This document shows positions 50,564 to 61,081 of a stretch of DNA of 64,000 bases, in pieces (position 1 is the stretch's first letter; each line of letters begins with the position of its first letter). The notes beneath the pieces are model-generated. The model was not told the DNA's origin. It ran no database searches and saw only the letters and a program-made list of their open reading frames with translations. The translations under genes were made by a program, and so were the position numbers. Origin of the DNA: Micromonospora endolithica (lineage in GTDB: Bacteria; Actinomycetota; Actinomycetes; Mycobacteriales; Micromonosporaceae); NCBI RefSeq assembly GCF_003626595.1, contig NZ_RBAK01000006.1, forward strand, positions 62,001-126,000, in the 5' to 3' direction.

Positions 50564-52075
50564 ATGTCGGATCCACGGCCCGTGCCGCTGCTCGCCCTGC
50601 GCGGCATCGGCAAGTCCTTCCTCGGCGTACGTGTCCTGCACGGTGTCGACCTGGACCTCGCTCCGGGCGAGGTGCACGCCGTCGTCGGCGAGAACGGCGC
50701 CGGGAAGTCCACCCTGATGAAGATCGTCTCGGGTGCGTACGCCCCGGACGACGGCACCGTCGAGTTCGCCGGCGAGGCGCGTGTGTTCCGTGGTCCGCGC
50801 GACGCGCAGCGGGCCGGCATCGGCATCATCCACCAGGAGTTCAACCTGCTGCCGGAGCGCACCGTCGCGGAGAACGTCTACCTGGGACACGAGCCGGTAC
50901 GCCGTGGGCTGGTCGACCGCCGGGAGATGGTGCGCCGCACCGGGCAACTGCTCGCCTCGATCGGGGAGACCGCGTTGCCGGCGGACACCCCGGTAGGGCG
51001 ACTCGGTGTCGCCCAGCAGCAGGTCGTCGAGATCGCCAAGGCGCTCGCCCTTGACGCGCGACTGCTCATCATGGACGAGCCCACCGCCGCACTGGCCGAC
51101 CACGAGGTCGAGTTGCTCTACGGCCTGGTTCGCCGGCTCCAGGAGCGGGGGATCGGTCTGCTGTACGTCTCGCACCGACTCACCGAGGTCTTCGACCTCT
51201 CCGATCGGATCACCGTGCTCAAGGACGGCCACCGGGTGGACACGCTGTGGACCGCCGACACCACGGCCGGCGAGCTGGTGCGGCGCATGGTCGGTCGGGA
51301 GCTGTCGCACTACTACCCGGACCGGGCCGGTCCCGACGACCTCGGTCCGGTCCGACTCACCGTCCGGGACGGTGGCAACCGCAAGCTGCGCGGCGTGGAC
51401 CTGGAACTGCGCGCGGGTGAGGTGCTCGGCGTCGGTGGACTCCAGGGCTCCGGGCGGTCGGCGCTGGCCCGTGCGCTGTTCGGCGTCGCGCCGTTCACCA
51501 GCGGCGCCGTCACGCTCGACGGCGCGCCGGTGCGGCTGCGCTCGCCGCGCACCGCGATCCGGGCCGGCATCGCCTACGTCACCGAGGATCGCAAGGGCGA
51601 GGGCATCCTCGCCCGGCAGTCGGTGCTCGACAACGCGCTGCTCGCCGGCCGCGCCGTCTTCGCGGCCCGGTCCGGTCGCACCGCCCGGACCGGGCGGGCG
51701 CGCGAGTTGCTCGCCGCCGTGGAGGTCCGCGCCGCCGGTGACGACCAGGAGATCCGCTTCCTGTCCGGCGGCAACCAGCAGAAGGTCGTGCTGGCCAGGT
51801 GGCTCGCGCTCGACCCGCGAATCCTGCTCTTCGACGAGCCGACCCGGGGCATCGACGTGGGTGCGAAGGCAGCCATCCACGATCTCGTCCGCCGCCTCGC
51901 CCGCGAGGGGGCGGCGGTGCTGATGATCTCGTCCGAGCTGCCGGAACTGCTCGGCATGAGCGACCGGATCGTCGTTATGCGCGACGGTCGGATCGCCGGG
52001 GAGCTGCCCGCCGGTGCGACCGAGGAGCAGGTCGTGGCCCTGGCCGTCGACGCCACGCGGGAGAGGGTCCAGTGA
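50564..52075 (+). CDS. CUT2 sugar ABC transporter ATP-binding protein (RbsA/XylG-like)
   Basis: The 503-aa protein has two ATPase halves. The first is canonical: Walker A GENGAGKST, signature region LGVAQQQVVEIAKAL, Walker B LLIMDEPTAAL, H-loop VSHRL. The second has the usual degenerate Walker A (GLQGSGRSALA), a perfect LSGGNQQKV signature and LLFDEPTRGIDVGAK. This pattern defines the monosaccharide (ribose/xylose/arabinose-type) importers. Its stop codon lies in the first copy of a 59-bp tandem repeat, which inserts two tiny coupled frames before the permease. Confidence 0.94.
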   Translation: MSDPRPVPLLALRGIGKSFLGVRVLHGVDLDLAPGEVHAVVGENGAGKSTLMKIVSGAYAPDDGTVEFAGEARVFRGPRDAQRAGIGIIHQEFNLLPERTVAENVYLGHEPVRRGLVDRREMVRRTGQLLASIGETALPADTPVGRLGVAQQQVVEIAKALALDARLLIMDEPTAALADHEVELLYGLVRRLQERGIGLLYVSHRLTEVFDLSDRITVLKDGHRVDTLWTADTTAGELVRRMVGRELSHYYPDRAGPDDLGPVRLTVRDGGNRKLRGVDLELRAGEVLGVGGLQGSGRSALARALFGVAPFTSGAVTLDGAPVRLRSPRTAIRAGIAYVTEDRKGEGILARQSVLDNALLAGRAVFAARSGRTARTGRARELLAAVEVRAAGDDQEIRFLSGGNQQKVVLARWLALDPRILLFDEPTRGIDVGAKAAIHDLVRRLAREGAAVLMISSELPELLGMSDRIVVMRDGRIAGELPAGATEEQVVALAVDATRERVQ

Positions 52076-52134
52076 GCGTGAGGAGTGAGCCGGGTTTGCG
52101 AGCCCCGCAGTCGCGAACGAAGAGGGTCCAGTGA
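52072..52134 (+). CDS. 20-aa coupled mini-ORF 1 created by the tandem repeat
   Basis: The frame starts at GTG 52072, overlapping the ATPase TGA, reads VSVRSEPGLRAPQS... and ends KRVQ with a TGA overlapping the next GTG. The first four residues equal the start of the true permease and the last three equal the end of the ATPase. It is probably translated as a by-product of ribosome coupling, not a functional peptide. Confidence 0.45.
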   Translation: MSVRSEPGLRAPQSRTKRVQ

Positions 52135-52193
52135 GCGTGAGGAGTGAGCCGGGTTTGCGAGCCCCGCAGTCGCGAACGAAGAGGGTCCAGTGA
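52131..52193 (+). CDS. 20-aa coupled mini-ORF 2 created by the tandem repeat
   Basis: It has the same sequence as mini-ORF 1 and again overlaps by GTGA at both ends, passing ribosomes to the permease GTG at 52190. Two such relays could lower permease output relative to the ATPase. Confidence 0.45.
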   Translation: MSVRSEPGLRAPQSRTKRVQ

Positions 52194-53164
52194 GCGTGCG
52201 GTCCCTCCTGCCCGCCCGACGCCCGGTGCCGGGGGTGTTCGTCGCCCTCGCCCTCACCCTCGCGATCGGCTGGCTGGTCGTCACGATCGACGGCGGTCAG
52301 CTCTTCAACCAGTCGACCACGGTGAGCCTGCTGCACGTCGCGGCCGGGCTGGGACTGGTGGCGGTCGGCCAGACCCTGGTCATCCTCGGTGGCTCGCTCG
52401 ACCTCTCGGTGGCGTACGTGATCAGCTTGAGCACCCTCGTCGCGGCCGAGACGATGAACGGCAGCGACGGCGCGGTGCTGCCGGCGATCGGCCTGGCGCT
52501 CACCGTCAGCGCCGCCGTCGGACTGCTCAACGGGCTGCTGGTCACCAGGCTGCGGATCAACGCCTTCATCGCGACGCTCGGGGTCGGACTGTTGCTCAAG
52601 GGGTACCTGGACAGCGGCTACGACGGCCCGGCCGGCACCACCGCCCCCACGCTCGTGCAGACCCTCGGCTACCAGCGCGTCGGTCCGGTACCGCTGTCCT
52701 TCCTGCTGCTGGTCGTGGTCACCGGCGCGGCGTGGTTCGCGCTCTCGCGGACCCGCTTCGGCCATCACCTGGTCGCCGTCGGCGGTGACCCGACGGTCGC
52801 CCGGCTCTCCGGTGTCCGCAACGACCGGGTGCTGGTCACCGCCCACGTGCTCTGCTCGCTCTGCGCCGGGCTCGCCGGGATCTACCTGGCCAGCCGGCTC
52901 GGCTCGGGCGCACCCCGGGTGGGCACCGAGGGCCTCTACGACCTGGAGTCGATCGCCGCGGTGGTGATCGGCGGCACCGCTCTCGCCGGCGGTCGCGGCG
53001 GCGTCGTCGGCACCGTCGGCGGCGTGCTGCTGCTCGCCGGCATCGACGCCATCTTCAACCAGCTGGAGGTGGACGCCTTCTTCAAACAGGTGATCCGGGG
53101 GGCCGTCATCATCGCCGCGGTCGCCGTCTACGCCCACCGGGCCGTGCGAAAGGCGGCGTCGTGA
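52190..53164 (+). CDS. CUT2 sugar ABC transporter permease 1
   Basis: The 324-aa protein has eight to nine hydrophobic segments and BPD_transp_2 landmarks: TLVILGGSLDLSVAYVISLSTLVA, GLLNGLLVTRLRINAFIATLGVGLLLKG, FGHHLVAVGGDPTVARLSGVRNDRV and VVIGGTALAGGRGGVVGTVGGVLLL. It belongs to the RbsC/XylH family. GTG 52190 begins VSVRSLLPARRP; only this third copy of the repeated junction leads into the full gene. It overlaps the next permease by 4 bp. Confidence 0.93.
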   Translation: MSVRSLLPARRPVPGVFVALALTLAIGWLVVTIDGGQLFNQSTTVSLLHVAAGLGLVAVGQTLVILGGSLDLSVAYVISLSTLVAAETMNGSDGAVLPAIGLALTVSAAVGLLNGLLVTRLRINAFIATLGVGLLLKGYLDSGYDGPAGTTAPTLVQTLGYQRVGPVPLSFLLLVVVTGAAWFALSRTRFGHHLVAVGGDPTVARLSGVRNDRVLVTAHVLCSLCAGLAGIYLASRLGSGAPRVGTEGLYDLESIAAVVIGGTALAGGRGGVVGTVGGVLLLAGIDAIFNQLEVDAFFKQVIRGAVIIAAVAVYAHRAVRKAAS

Positions 53165-54162
53165 CCATGCGGACCGTCCAGCCTCGTCCGCTGCCGATGC
53201 GGCTCCTGCGGGCCCGCCCCGGCGGGATCCTGCCGATCCTCGCGATCCTCGCGGTGCTGCTTGTCCTGGTCGCCCTCCGGCAGCCCGACTTCCTCGCCCC
53301 GCCGTCGCTGATGTCGTTCCTCGGCCGTTCCGCGCCGGTCATCCTGCTCGCCGCCGGTCAGTACTTCGTGATCGTCTCCGGCGAGTTCGACCTCTCGGTG
53401 GGTTCCCTGGTCACCGCGCAGGTGGTCGTCGCCGCCCGGCTGATCGACAGCGATCCGTCGCGGACCTGGCCGGTGGTGGCGCTGCTGCTCGTCGGCGGTG
53501 CGCTGGTCGGGTTGGTCAACGGCCTGATCACCACGCGACTGCGGGTGCCGTCGTTCATCACCACCCTCGGCATGTTCCTGATCCTCGTCGGCGCGGTCTA
53601 TCTCTGGTCCGACGGCGCCCCGAAGGGCGGGCTCTCCGAGGAGTTCCGCCGGTACGGCCGGCGCGCGTTCGAGGACGTGCCGGTGCTCGGCCGCGTGCCG
53701 TACGCGCTGCTGGTCCTCCTGGTCCTGGTGGCGCTGGCCGTGTTGCTGATGCGCTCCGACTTCGGCCGGACCCTGGTCGCCGTCGGCGACAACCCGCGCA
53801 CCGCCGAGTTGAGCGGGGTACGGGTCTGGCGTACCCGGACGATCGCCTTCGTCCTCAGCGGACTCGCGGCGGCGGTCGCGGCGATCCTCCTGGGTGGCTA
53901 CAGCGGGGTGTCGTTCCAGGCCGGCGTCGGCCTGGAGTTCGGTGCGATCACCGCGGTGGTCCTCGGCGGCGTCGCGCTGGGCGGCGGTCGTGGCTCGGTG
54001 GTCGGGGCGATGCTCGGTGCGCTGACCCTGGAACTCCTGTTCGCCCTCATGAATTTCTACGGCGTCTCCGGCGCCCTCAGATCGACCGTCCAGGGCGCGA
54101 TCATCCTGCTCGCCGTGGCGGTCTCGGCAACGCGCAACGCTTCGAGACAAGGGGAAACATAG
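53161..54162 (+). CDS. CUT2 sugar ABC transporter permease 2
   Basis: The 333-aa protein is a second RbsC-like permease: GQYFVIVSGEFDLSVGSLVTAQVV, LVNGLITTRLRVPSFITTLGMFLILVG, FGRTLVAVGDNPRTAELSGVRVWRTR and VVLGGVALGGGRGSVVGAMLG. Two different permeases suggest a heterodimeric channel. It starts at GTG 53161 inside the previous stop and its TAG overlaps the GTG of the binding-protein gene by one base. Confidence 0.93.
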   Translation: MTMRTVQPRPLPMRLLRARPGGILPILAILAVLLVLVALRQPDFLAPPSLMSFLGRSAPVILLAAGQYFVIVSGEFDLSVGSLVTAQVVVAARLIDSDPSRTWPVVALLLVGGALVGLVNGLITTRLRVPSFITTLGMFLILVGAVYLWSDGAPKGGLSEEFRRYGRRAFEDVPVLGRVPYALLVLLVLVALAVLLMRSDFGRTLVAVGDNPRTAELSGVRVWRTRTIAFVLSGLAAAVAAILLGGYSGVSFQAGVGLEFGAITAVVLGGVALGGGRGSVVGAMLGALTLELLFALMNFYGVSGALRSTVQGAIILLAVAVSATRNASRQGET

Positions 54163-55343
54163 TGCGACGTTCCATGGCGGCGCTGGCCGCCGTCACCCTG
54201 CTGGCGCTGGCCGGTTGCGCCACCGACGAGCCCGCCGCGAGCCCCTCCGGCAGCGCCTCCGCCGCCGGTTCGGGCACCGGGGACCAGTCGAAGTTCTTCG
54301 TGCAGGCCGACTACGACGCCGAGCTCGCGTTGCTCGACACCGCCCCGACCGGGCCGGCCGACAAGCCGTGGGAACAGGTGCTCAACCCGACGATGGTGGA
54401 CACCGCCAAGTTCAAGAAGGCCGGTCCGCACAAGATCTGCTTCTCCAACGCGGCGCTGAACAACCCGTGGCGGCAGGTCGGGTTCAAGACCATGCAGGCC
54501 GAGGTCGAGGCGCAGCGGAGCCGGATCAAGGAGTTCGTGCACGTCGACGCCGAGGGCAAGGACCAGAAGCAGATCGCGGACATCAACGACCTGCTCGGCA
54601 AGGGTTGTGACGCGCTCATCGTCTCGCCGAACACCACCGCCACGCTGACCCCGGCCGTCGAGGCGGCCTGCCGCGCGGGCCTGCCGGTCGTCGTCTTCGA
54701 CCGTGGTGTCGACACGGACTGCCCGGTGACGTTCATCAACCCGATCGGTGGGTACGGCTTCGGTCACGTCGGCGCCGAGTTCGTCAGTCAGCAGATGAAG
54801 CCCGGCGGCAAGGTGCTCGCGCTGCGCATCCTGCCGGGCGTCGACGTGCTGGAGACCCGCTGGTCGGCGGCGAAGGTGGCCTTCGACAAGGCGAAGGTCG
54901 ACGTCGTCGGGGTCGAGTTCACCGACGGGGACCCGGCCAAGACCAAGAAGATCGTCGACGACTACCTCCAGCGGTACGGCACCATCGACGGCATCTGGAT
55001 GGACGCCGGCGCGGTCGCGGTCGCCGCGGTCGAGGCGTTCCAGGACGCGGGCAAACCGGTGCCGCCGATGAACGGCGAGGACCAGCTCGACTTCCTGAAG
55101 ATCTGGAAGGACCGGAAGCTCAACGCGATCGCGCCGACCTACCCGACGTACCAGTGGCGTACACCGATCATCGCCGCGCTGCGGATCCTCGACGGTCAGC
55201 AGGTGTCCAACCCCTGGAAGCTGCCGCAGCCGACGATCACCCGGGAGAACCTGGACAACTATCTCGACCCCGGCATGCCGCCGCTGCACTACGCGATGTG
55301 CGGTTGCGCCGACCTGCCCGGTTATCCGCAGCGCTGGAAGTAG
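54162..55343 (+). CDS. CUT2 sugar ABC transporter, substrate-binding lipoprotein
   Basis: The 393-aa protein has lipobox LAGC and a Ser/Gly-rich linker. The periplasmic-binding-protein type I fold follows: KICFSNAALNNPWRQVGFKTMQAEVEA, LLGKGCDALIVSPNTTATLTPAVEAACRAGLPVVVFDRGVDTD, GKVLALRILPGVDVLETRW and DGIWMDAGAVAVAAVEAFQDAGKPVPP. It is longer than ribose-binding proteins because of an N-terminal insertion (residues 40-85). It closes a complete four-component importer for a monosaccharide, possibly the product of the secreted enzymes around it. Confidence 0.93.
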   Translation: MRRSMAALAAVTLLALAGCATDEPAASPSGSASAAGSGTGDQSKFFVQADYDAELALLDTAPTGPADKPWEQVLNPTMVDTAKFKKAGPHKICFSNAALNNPWRQVGFKTMQAEVEAQRSRIKEFVHVDAEGKDQKQIADINDLLGKGCDALIVSPNTTATLTPAVEAACRAGLPVVVFDRGVDTDCPVTFINPIGGYGFGHVGAEFVSQQMKPGGKVLALRILPGVDVLETRWSAAKVAFDKAKVDVVGVEFTDGDPAKTKKIVDDYLQRYGTIDGIWMDAGAVAVAAVEAFQDAGKPVPPMNGEDQLDFLKIWKDRKLNAIAPTYPTYQWRTPIIAALRILDGQQVSNPWKLPQPTITRENLDNYLDPGMPPLHYAMCGCADLPGYPQRWK

Positions 55344-55349
55344 GTTCCG

Positions 55350-55878
55350 GTGTACGCCATCGGTGTCAACCCCTGGGTGTGGACCTCGCCGGTCGACGAC
55401 GCGGCGCTGGCCGAGCTGGTCCCGCGGATCGCCGGGTTCGGCTTCGACGCGGTCGAACTGCCGATCGAGCAGCCCGGTGACTGGGATCCGGTCCGCACCC
55501 GGGACCTGCTGGCGGCGTACGGGCTGGCCGCGGCCGGCGTCTGCGCGGTGACCCCGCCGGGGCGCGACCTCGTGGCCGCCGCCCCGGCGGTCGTCGAGGC
55601 GACGGTGGCGTACCTGCGGAGCTGTGTGGACAGCGCGGCGGTCCTCGGCGCGCCGTGCGTCGGAGGTCCGGTCTACGCCTCGGTGGGCCGGACCTGGCGC
55701 ATGTCCCCGGCGGCCCGGGCGGCCTGCTACGCGGACTTCCGCCGGGCACTCGCGCCAGTCGTTCACCGGCGAGAACGAGACCATCGCCACCGCCGCGTCG
55801 ATCTGGCGTCCGCTCGCCCCGTCCCAGGATCAGCTCGCCCGGGACGGCCTGACCTATCTCCGGGGGCTCCTCGGCTGA
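55350..55878 (+). pseudogene. Sugar phosphate isomerase/epimerase (TIM barrel) with internal deletion
   Basis: The first ~130 codons read as an intact xylose-isomerase-like TIM barrel N-terminus (YAIGVNPWVWTSPVDDAALAELVPRIAGFGFDAVELPIEQ ... CVDSAAVLGAPCVGGPVYASVGRTWRM ... CYADFRRALAP). Near 55750-55758 the sequence jumps to SFTGENETIATAASIWRPLAPSQDQLARDGLTYLRGLLG, the normal C-terminus of the family, in a different frame. Roughly 100-120 residues carrying the metal and catalytic site are missing. The gene sits 6 bp after the binding-protein gene, where the isomerase would be expected, so this is a lost last step of the CUT2 operon. Confidence 0.75.
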
Positions 55879-55944
55879 CCGCCGGGGATGGTCCGGTGTG
55901 GCCGCTCGGTCTCCCGCAGTGCCATGGATCGATTCTTGCTAAGA

Positions 55945-55960
55945 CATCATTCGTATGATG
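55945..55960. promoter_or_regulatory. Palindrome CATCAT-TCGT-ATGATG upstream of the beta-helix gene
   Basis: Perfect 6-bp arms lie 185 bp before the start of the beta-helix gene. The TCGTATGA half resembles the CATACGA next to the FadR-type operator at 33042-33059. Confidence 0.55.
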
Positions 55961-56132
55961 AACTTCAGGAACCGGGTACCGGTGTCGCCTCGGGTGGCGC
56001 CGCGGTTCGTTCCCCGCGCGGCCGCCTGATCGCACCCTCGCCGGTGGCGACTCGTCCCAGCGCCACCAGCAGCGCAACGCCGACCAGTCACAGAACCGGA
56101 CCGTCTGCCACACCACCACCACCCCCAGGTAA

Positions 56133-58544
<2,412 letters not shown>

Positions 58545-58659
58545 CACGGCGGGCGGGCGGGGTCGTGCCGGTCGGCGCGGCCCCACCTCCGTGGAGGCGG
58601 CGCCGCCGCACTCCTGGCGGCTGACGTGGTTCGGTATATCGTGGCGCCAACTAGTAGCG

Positions 58660-58665
58660 TATTAT
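58660..58665 (+). promoter_or_regulatory. Leaderless-type -10 (TATTAT) for the PadR gene
   Basis: TATTAT ends 7 nt before the ATG at 58673 and includes the upstream ATG at 58664, which therefore cannot be the start of this transcript. Confidence 0.55.
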
Positions 58666-58672
58666 GTCTCGC

Positions 58673-59050
58673 ATGGTAGCTCCGGGGGATCAGCCGACCG
58701 ACGAGGGCGATCGGCAGACGCAGCTCCTTCGCGGCGCGCTGGACATGTGCTTGCTGGCACTGCTGGCCCGCGAACCCGCGCACGGCTACGAGCTGGTACG
58801 GCGGATGGAGGCGGCCGGATTCGGTGCGATCAGCTACGGCACCATCTATCCGCTGCTGACCCGGATGCGCCGTCTCGGCCTGGTCGCCGACGAACAGCAG
58901 GTCAGCCCGACCGGGCCGCCTCGCAAGGTCTACGCGTTGACCGGCTCCGGCCGCACCCACCTGGACGCCTGGCAGAAGCAGTGGACCCGCTTCGCCGGCA
59001 TCGTCGACGCCGTCCTCATCCCGCCCGCTGACCGCACCACGAGGAGTTGA
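58673..59050 (+). CDS. PadR-family transcriptional regulator
   Basis: The 125-aa protein is a small PadR of the one-helix C-terminal type: LLRGALDMCLLALLAREPAHGYELVRRMEAAGFGAISYGTIYPLLTRMRRLGLVADEQQVSPTGPPRKVYALTGSGRTHLDAWQKQWTRF. Start 58673 follows the leaderless promoter. It is co-transcribed with a membrane protein gene that begins 2 nt after its stop. PadR/membrane-protein pairs of this kind usually regulate themselves. Confidence 0.9.
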   Translation: MVAPGDQPTDEGDRQTQLLRGALDMCLLALLAREPAHGYELVRRMEAAGFGAISYGTIYPLLTRMRRLGLVADEQQVSPTGPPRKVYALTGSGRTHLDAWQKQWTRFAGIVDAVLIPPADRTTRS

Positions 59051-59052
59051 CC

Positions 59053-59757
59053 GTGGACATCATCGACAGCGTCCTTGCCGAAGCAGACCAGGCATGGCGC
59101 GCGTACGGGGTCGGCCCGGCCGACCGGACGGCGCTCGCCGCCGATCTGCGCCTCGATCTCCAGGCCGCGGTGGCCGACGGAGGCGTACCGGCGCAGCTGA
59201 TCGGCGGCGACGTGGCCGGCTTCGCCCGACGGCTCGCCGACGAGGCCGGTGTCCGGCGAGTACGCCGGGACTACGCCCGGCTACTCCGCACCGCACTGCT
59301 CGGTGCCGTCCTCGGCGTCGTGCTCGGCTACGGCATCCTGATGGCGGCGTACCCGGTGTTCGTACGCCTGGTGGACATCCCCCGCTCGGTCCAGGTGCCG
59401 GTCCAGGTCGCGGTCGGCGTCTACTACGGTGTGCCGGCAGCCGTGGTCGTGGCCGGGGCGGTCGTGGCGGTGCGGCACCGGCTGCGCGACCTGCCCGAGA
59501 TCCGGAGGACGACCCGGATGATGAGCGTCCTGCTGCCGGCGGCCGGCATTCTGGTCACCCCGATCACCATGGCGTTCGCATGGTCCACCGATTACGACAC
59601 CGCACCGGAGGTGGTGGCCGTGGAGGTCGCCATGGTGCTGGCCGCGCTCGCTGGTGCCACGGTGCTGGCCCGCCGCCTGTCGCTGTCCGACCGCCGAGCG
59701 GCCGCCGCCGGCGCTACTCGGCGACCTGCCACTGCTCCAGGTACTCCTCGGCGGTGA
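59053..59757 (+). CDS. Membrane protein with N-terminal HAAS-like cytoplasmic domain
   Basis: The 234-aa protein starts at GTG 59053, 6 nt after GAGGAG; a TTG at 59047 is too close to the ribosome-binding site. Residues 1-75 are soluble and helical (LADLRLDLQAA ... VAGFARRLADEAGV), as in HAAS-type domains that pair with PadR regulators. Four hydrophobic segments follow (ALLGAVLGVVLGYGILMAA, VGVYYGVPAAVVVAGAVVAV, SVLLPAAGILVTPITMAFA, VVAVEVAMVLAALAGATVL). Its last 44 nt overlap the 3' end of the convergent acetyltransferase gene. Confidence 0.75.
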   Translation: MDIIDSVLAEADQAWRAYGVGPADRTALAADLRLDLQAAVADGGVPAQLIGGDVAGFARRLADEAGVRRVRRDYARLLRTALLGAVLGVVLGYGILMAAYPVFVRLVDIPRSVQVPVQVAVGVYYGVPAAVVVAGAVVAVRHRLRDLPEIRRTTRMMSVLLPAAGILVTPITMAFAWSTDYDTAPEVVAVEVAMVLAALAGATVLARRLSLSDRRAAAAGATRRPATAPGTPRR

Positions 59758-60274
59758 TGCCGAGCAGGACGACGTCGTGCTGGCGGCCGCGCCCGAAGTG
59801 GCTGCGGCGTCTGCGTCCCTCCTCCACGAAGCCCAGCCGTTCGCAGAGCCGCAGTGAGGGCCGGTTGAACGGCAGCACCTCGACGTTGCACTTCTGGTAA
59901 CGCCGCTCGCGGAACATGTAACGCAGCAGCAGGACTGCCGCCTCGGTGGCGTGGCCCCGACCGCGGCGCTCCGGGTCCAGCGCGATGCTCGCGCCGAAGG
60001 TGCCGTTCCAGGGCTGCGCCAGCCGGGTCGACACGGTGCCGAGGATCGCCTCGTCCTCGGCGCCGACGATGGCCAGGGTGAACTCGTCGTCCTCGCGGGC
60101 GGTGAACTCGGGCGAGGTGCGCCGCTGGAACGCCGCCGCCGGCCGGGGTGGCACGACACCGCCCTGCTCGGCGTAGTCCGCGTCCTCGGCGATGCGGCGC
60201 AGGACCGGCCAGTCGTTCGGCTCCAGGGCGCGCAGCCGGACTCTCGTGCCGGTCCACGGATACATCGTCATCAC
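59714..60274 (-). CDS. RimJ/RimL-type GNAT acetyltransferase
   Basis: The 186-aa protein has TRVRLRALEPNDWPVLRRIAED, the acetyl-CoA loop ALDPERRGRGHATEAAVLLLRYMF (R-x-x-G-x-A) and VEVLPFNRPSLRLCERLGFVEEGRRRR, a clear GNAT_3-type protein acetyltransferase. ATG at 60274, with internal Mets at 60271 and 60265 as alternatives. Convergent with the membrane protein gene, with overlapping 3' ends. Substrate unknown. Confidence 0.9.
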   Translation of the reverse strand: MMTMYPWTGTRVRLRALEPNDWPVLRRIAEDADYAEQGGVVPPRPAAAFQRRTSPEFTAREDDEFTLAIVGAEDEAILGTVSTRLAQPWNGTFGASIALDPERRGRGHATEAAVLLLRYMFRERRYQKCNVEVLPFNRPSLRLCERLGFVEEGRRRRSHFGRGRQHDVVLLGITAEEYLEQWQVAE

Positions 60275-60411
60275 CTTCTCCGTCGGGCCGTCCGTAAGGA
60301 AGGCTCAGAATAGGACGGTTGGCTGACGGATAAAACCACCAAATAGCGTGTTGGTGACTAGATCGACAGGAAATCGCTGATAGTGCCACGTGTGGTACTC
60401 CCAGGCCGTGA

Positions 60412-60417
60412 CATACT
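60412..60417 (+). promoter_or_regulatory. Leaderless-type -10 (CATACT) for the methyltransferase
   Basis: CATACT ends 7 nt before the ATG at 60425, and no Shine-Dalgarno sequence is present. Confidence 0.4.
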
Positions 60418-60424
60418 CACCCCG

Positions 60425-61078
60425 ATGAATGAGCGTGGCCGCGGACCCGACTCGGTCGCCCGCTTCAACCGGTGGGCACCGAGCTACGACAACGATGGCG
60501 TGCAAAAGATCTTCGCACCCCTGCATCGGACCACTCTCGACTGGGTGGCCGCGCTGACCACCGGGCCGACGGCGACCCGGCCGGCAGCGACCGGGCCGCC
60601 CGTCCTGCTGGATGTCGGCTGTGGCACCGGCGCCCTGCTGGCGGCGGCGGCGTCCCACCTCCCCGGCGCGCGCCTGGTGGGCGTCGACCCCGCCGAGGAG
60701 ATGACGCGCATCGCCCGCCGGCGGCTGCCGGCGGGCGCACAGGTGATCTGTGCCGGTGCGGATCCGCTGCCCTTCGCCGACGGCGCCGTCGCCGTGGTGG
60801 TCAGCACGATGGCGTTCAACTTCTGGCCACGCCCCGCCGAAGGGCTGCGCGAGGTGGCCCGGGTGCTCGCCCCCGGTGGCCTGGTGGTGATCGCCGACCT
60901 GTTCGCGGTGGGCTGGCTGCGTACCGTCGCACCGGTGGTGGGGGCCGGCAACCGGCCGCGCAGCCGGCCCGCGATGGGCCGGCTGCTGGCCGACGCCGGC
61001 CTGCGCGTCGTCGGCTGGCGCGCGGTGAGCCGGCGCGGGCCGGTGCCGATCCTGCACGCCGTGGCGGCGACTCGCTGA
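60425..61078 (+). CDS. Class I SAM-dependent methyltransferase
   Basis: The 217-aa protein shows SVARFNRWAPSYDNDGVQKIF, motif I LLDVGCGTGALLAAAASHLPGARLVGVDPAEEM, ICAGADPLPFADGAVAVVVSTMAFNFWP and LAPGGLVVIADLFAVGWL, a Methyltransf_11 pattern (UbiE-like). ATG 60425 is supported by the leaderless promoter. It converges with the secreted-protein gene 3 nt away. Substrate unknown. Confidence 0.88.
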   Translation: MNERGRGPDSVARFNRWAPSYDNDGVQKIFAPLHRTTLDWVAALTTGPTATRPAATGPPVLLDVGCGTGALLAAAASHLPGARLVGVDPAEEMTRIARRRLPAGAQVICAGADPLPFADGAVAVVVSTMAFNFWPRPAEGLREVARVLAPGGLVVIADLFAVGWLRTVAPVVGAGNRPRSRPAMGRLLADAGLRVVGWRAVSRRGPVPILHAVAATR

Positions 61079-61081
61079 CGC

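Larger units (their letters stand above)
52062..52198 (+). repeat. 59-bp tandem repeat, 2.3 copies, at the ATPase-permease junction
   Basis: Copies span 52062-52120 and 52121-52179, with a 19-bp partial at 52180-52198. Every copy contains AGAGGGTCCAGTGAGCGTG, i.e. a GAGGG-type ribosome-binding site, the last codons VQ, and an overlapping stop/start GTGA. The array therefore duplicates the natural ATPase/permease junction. Confidence 0.95.
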
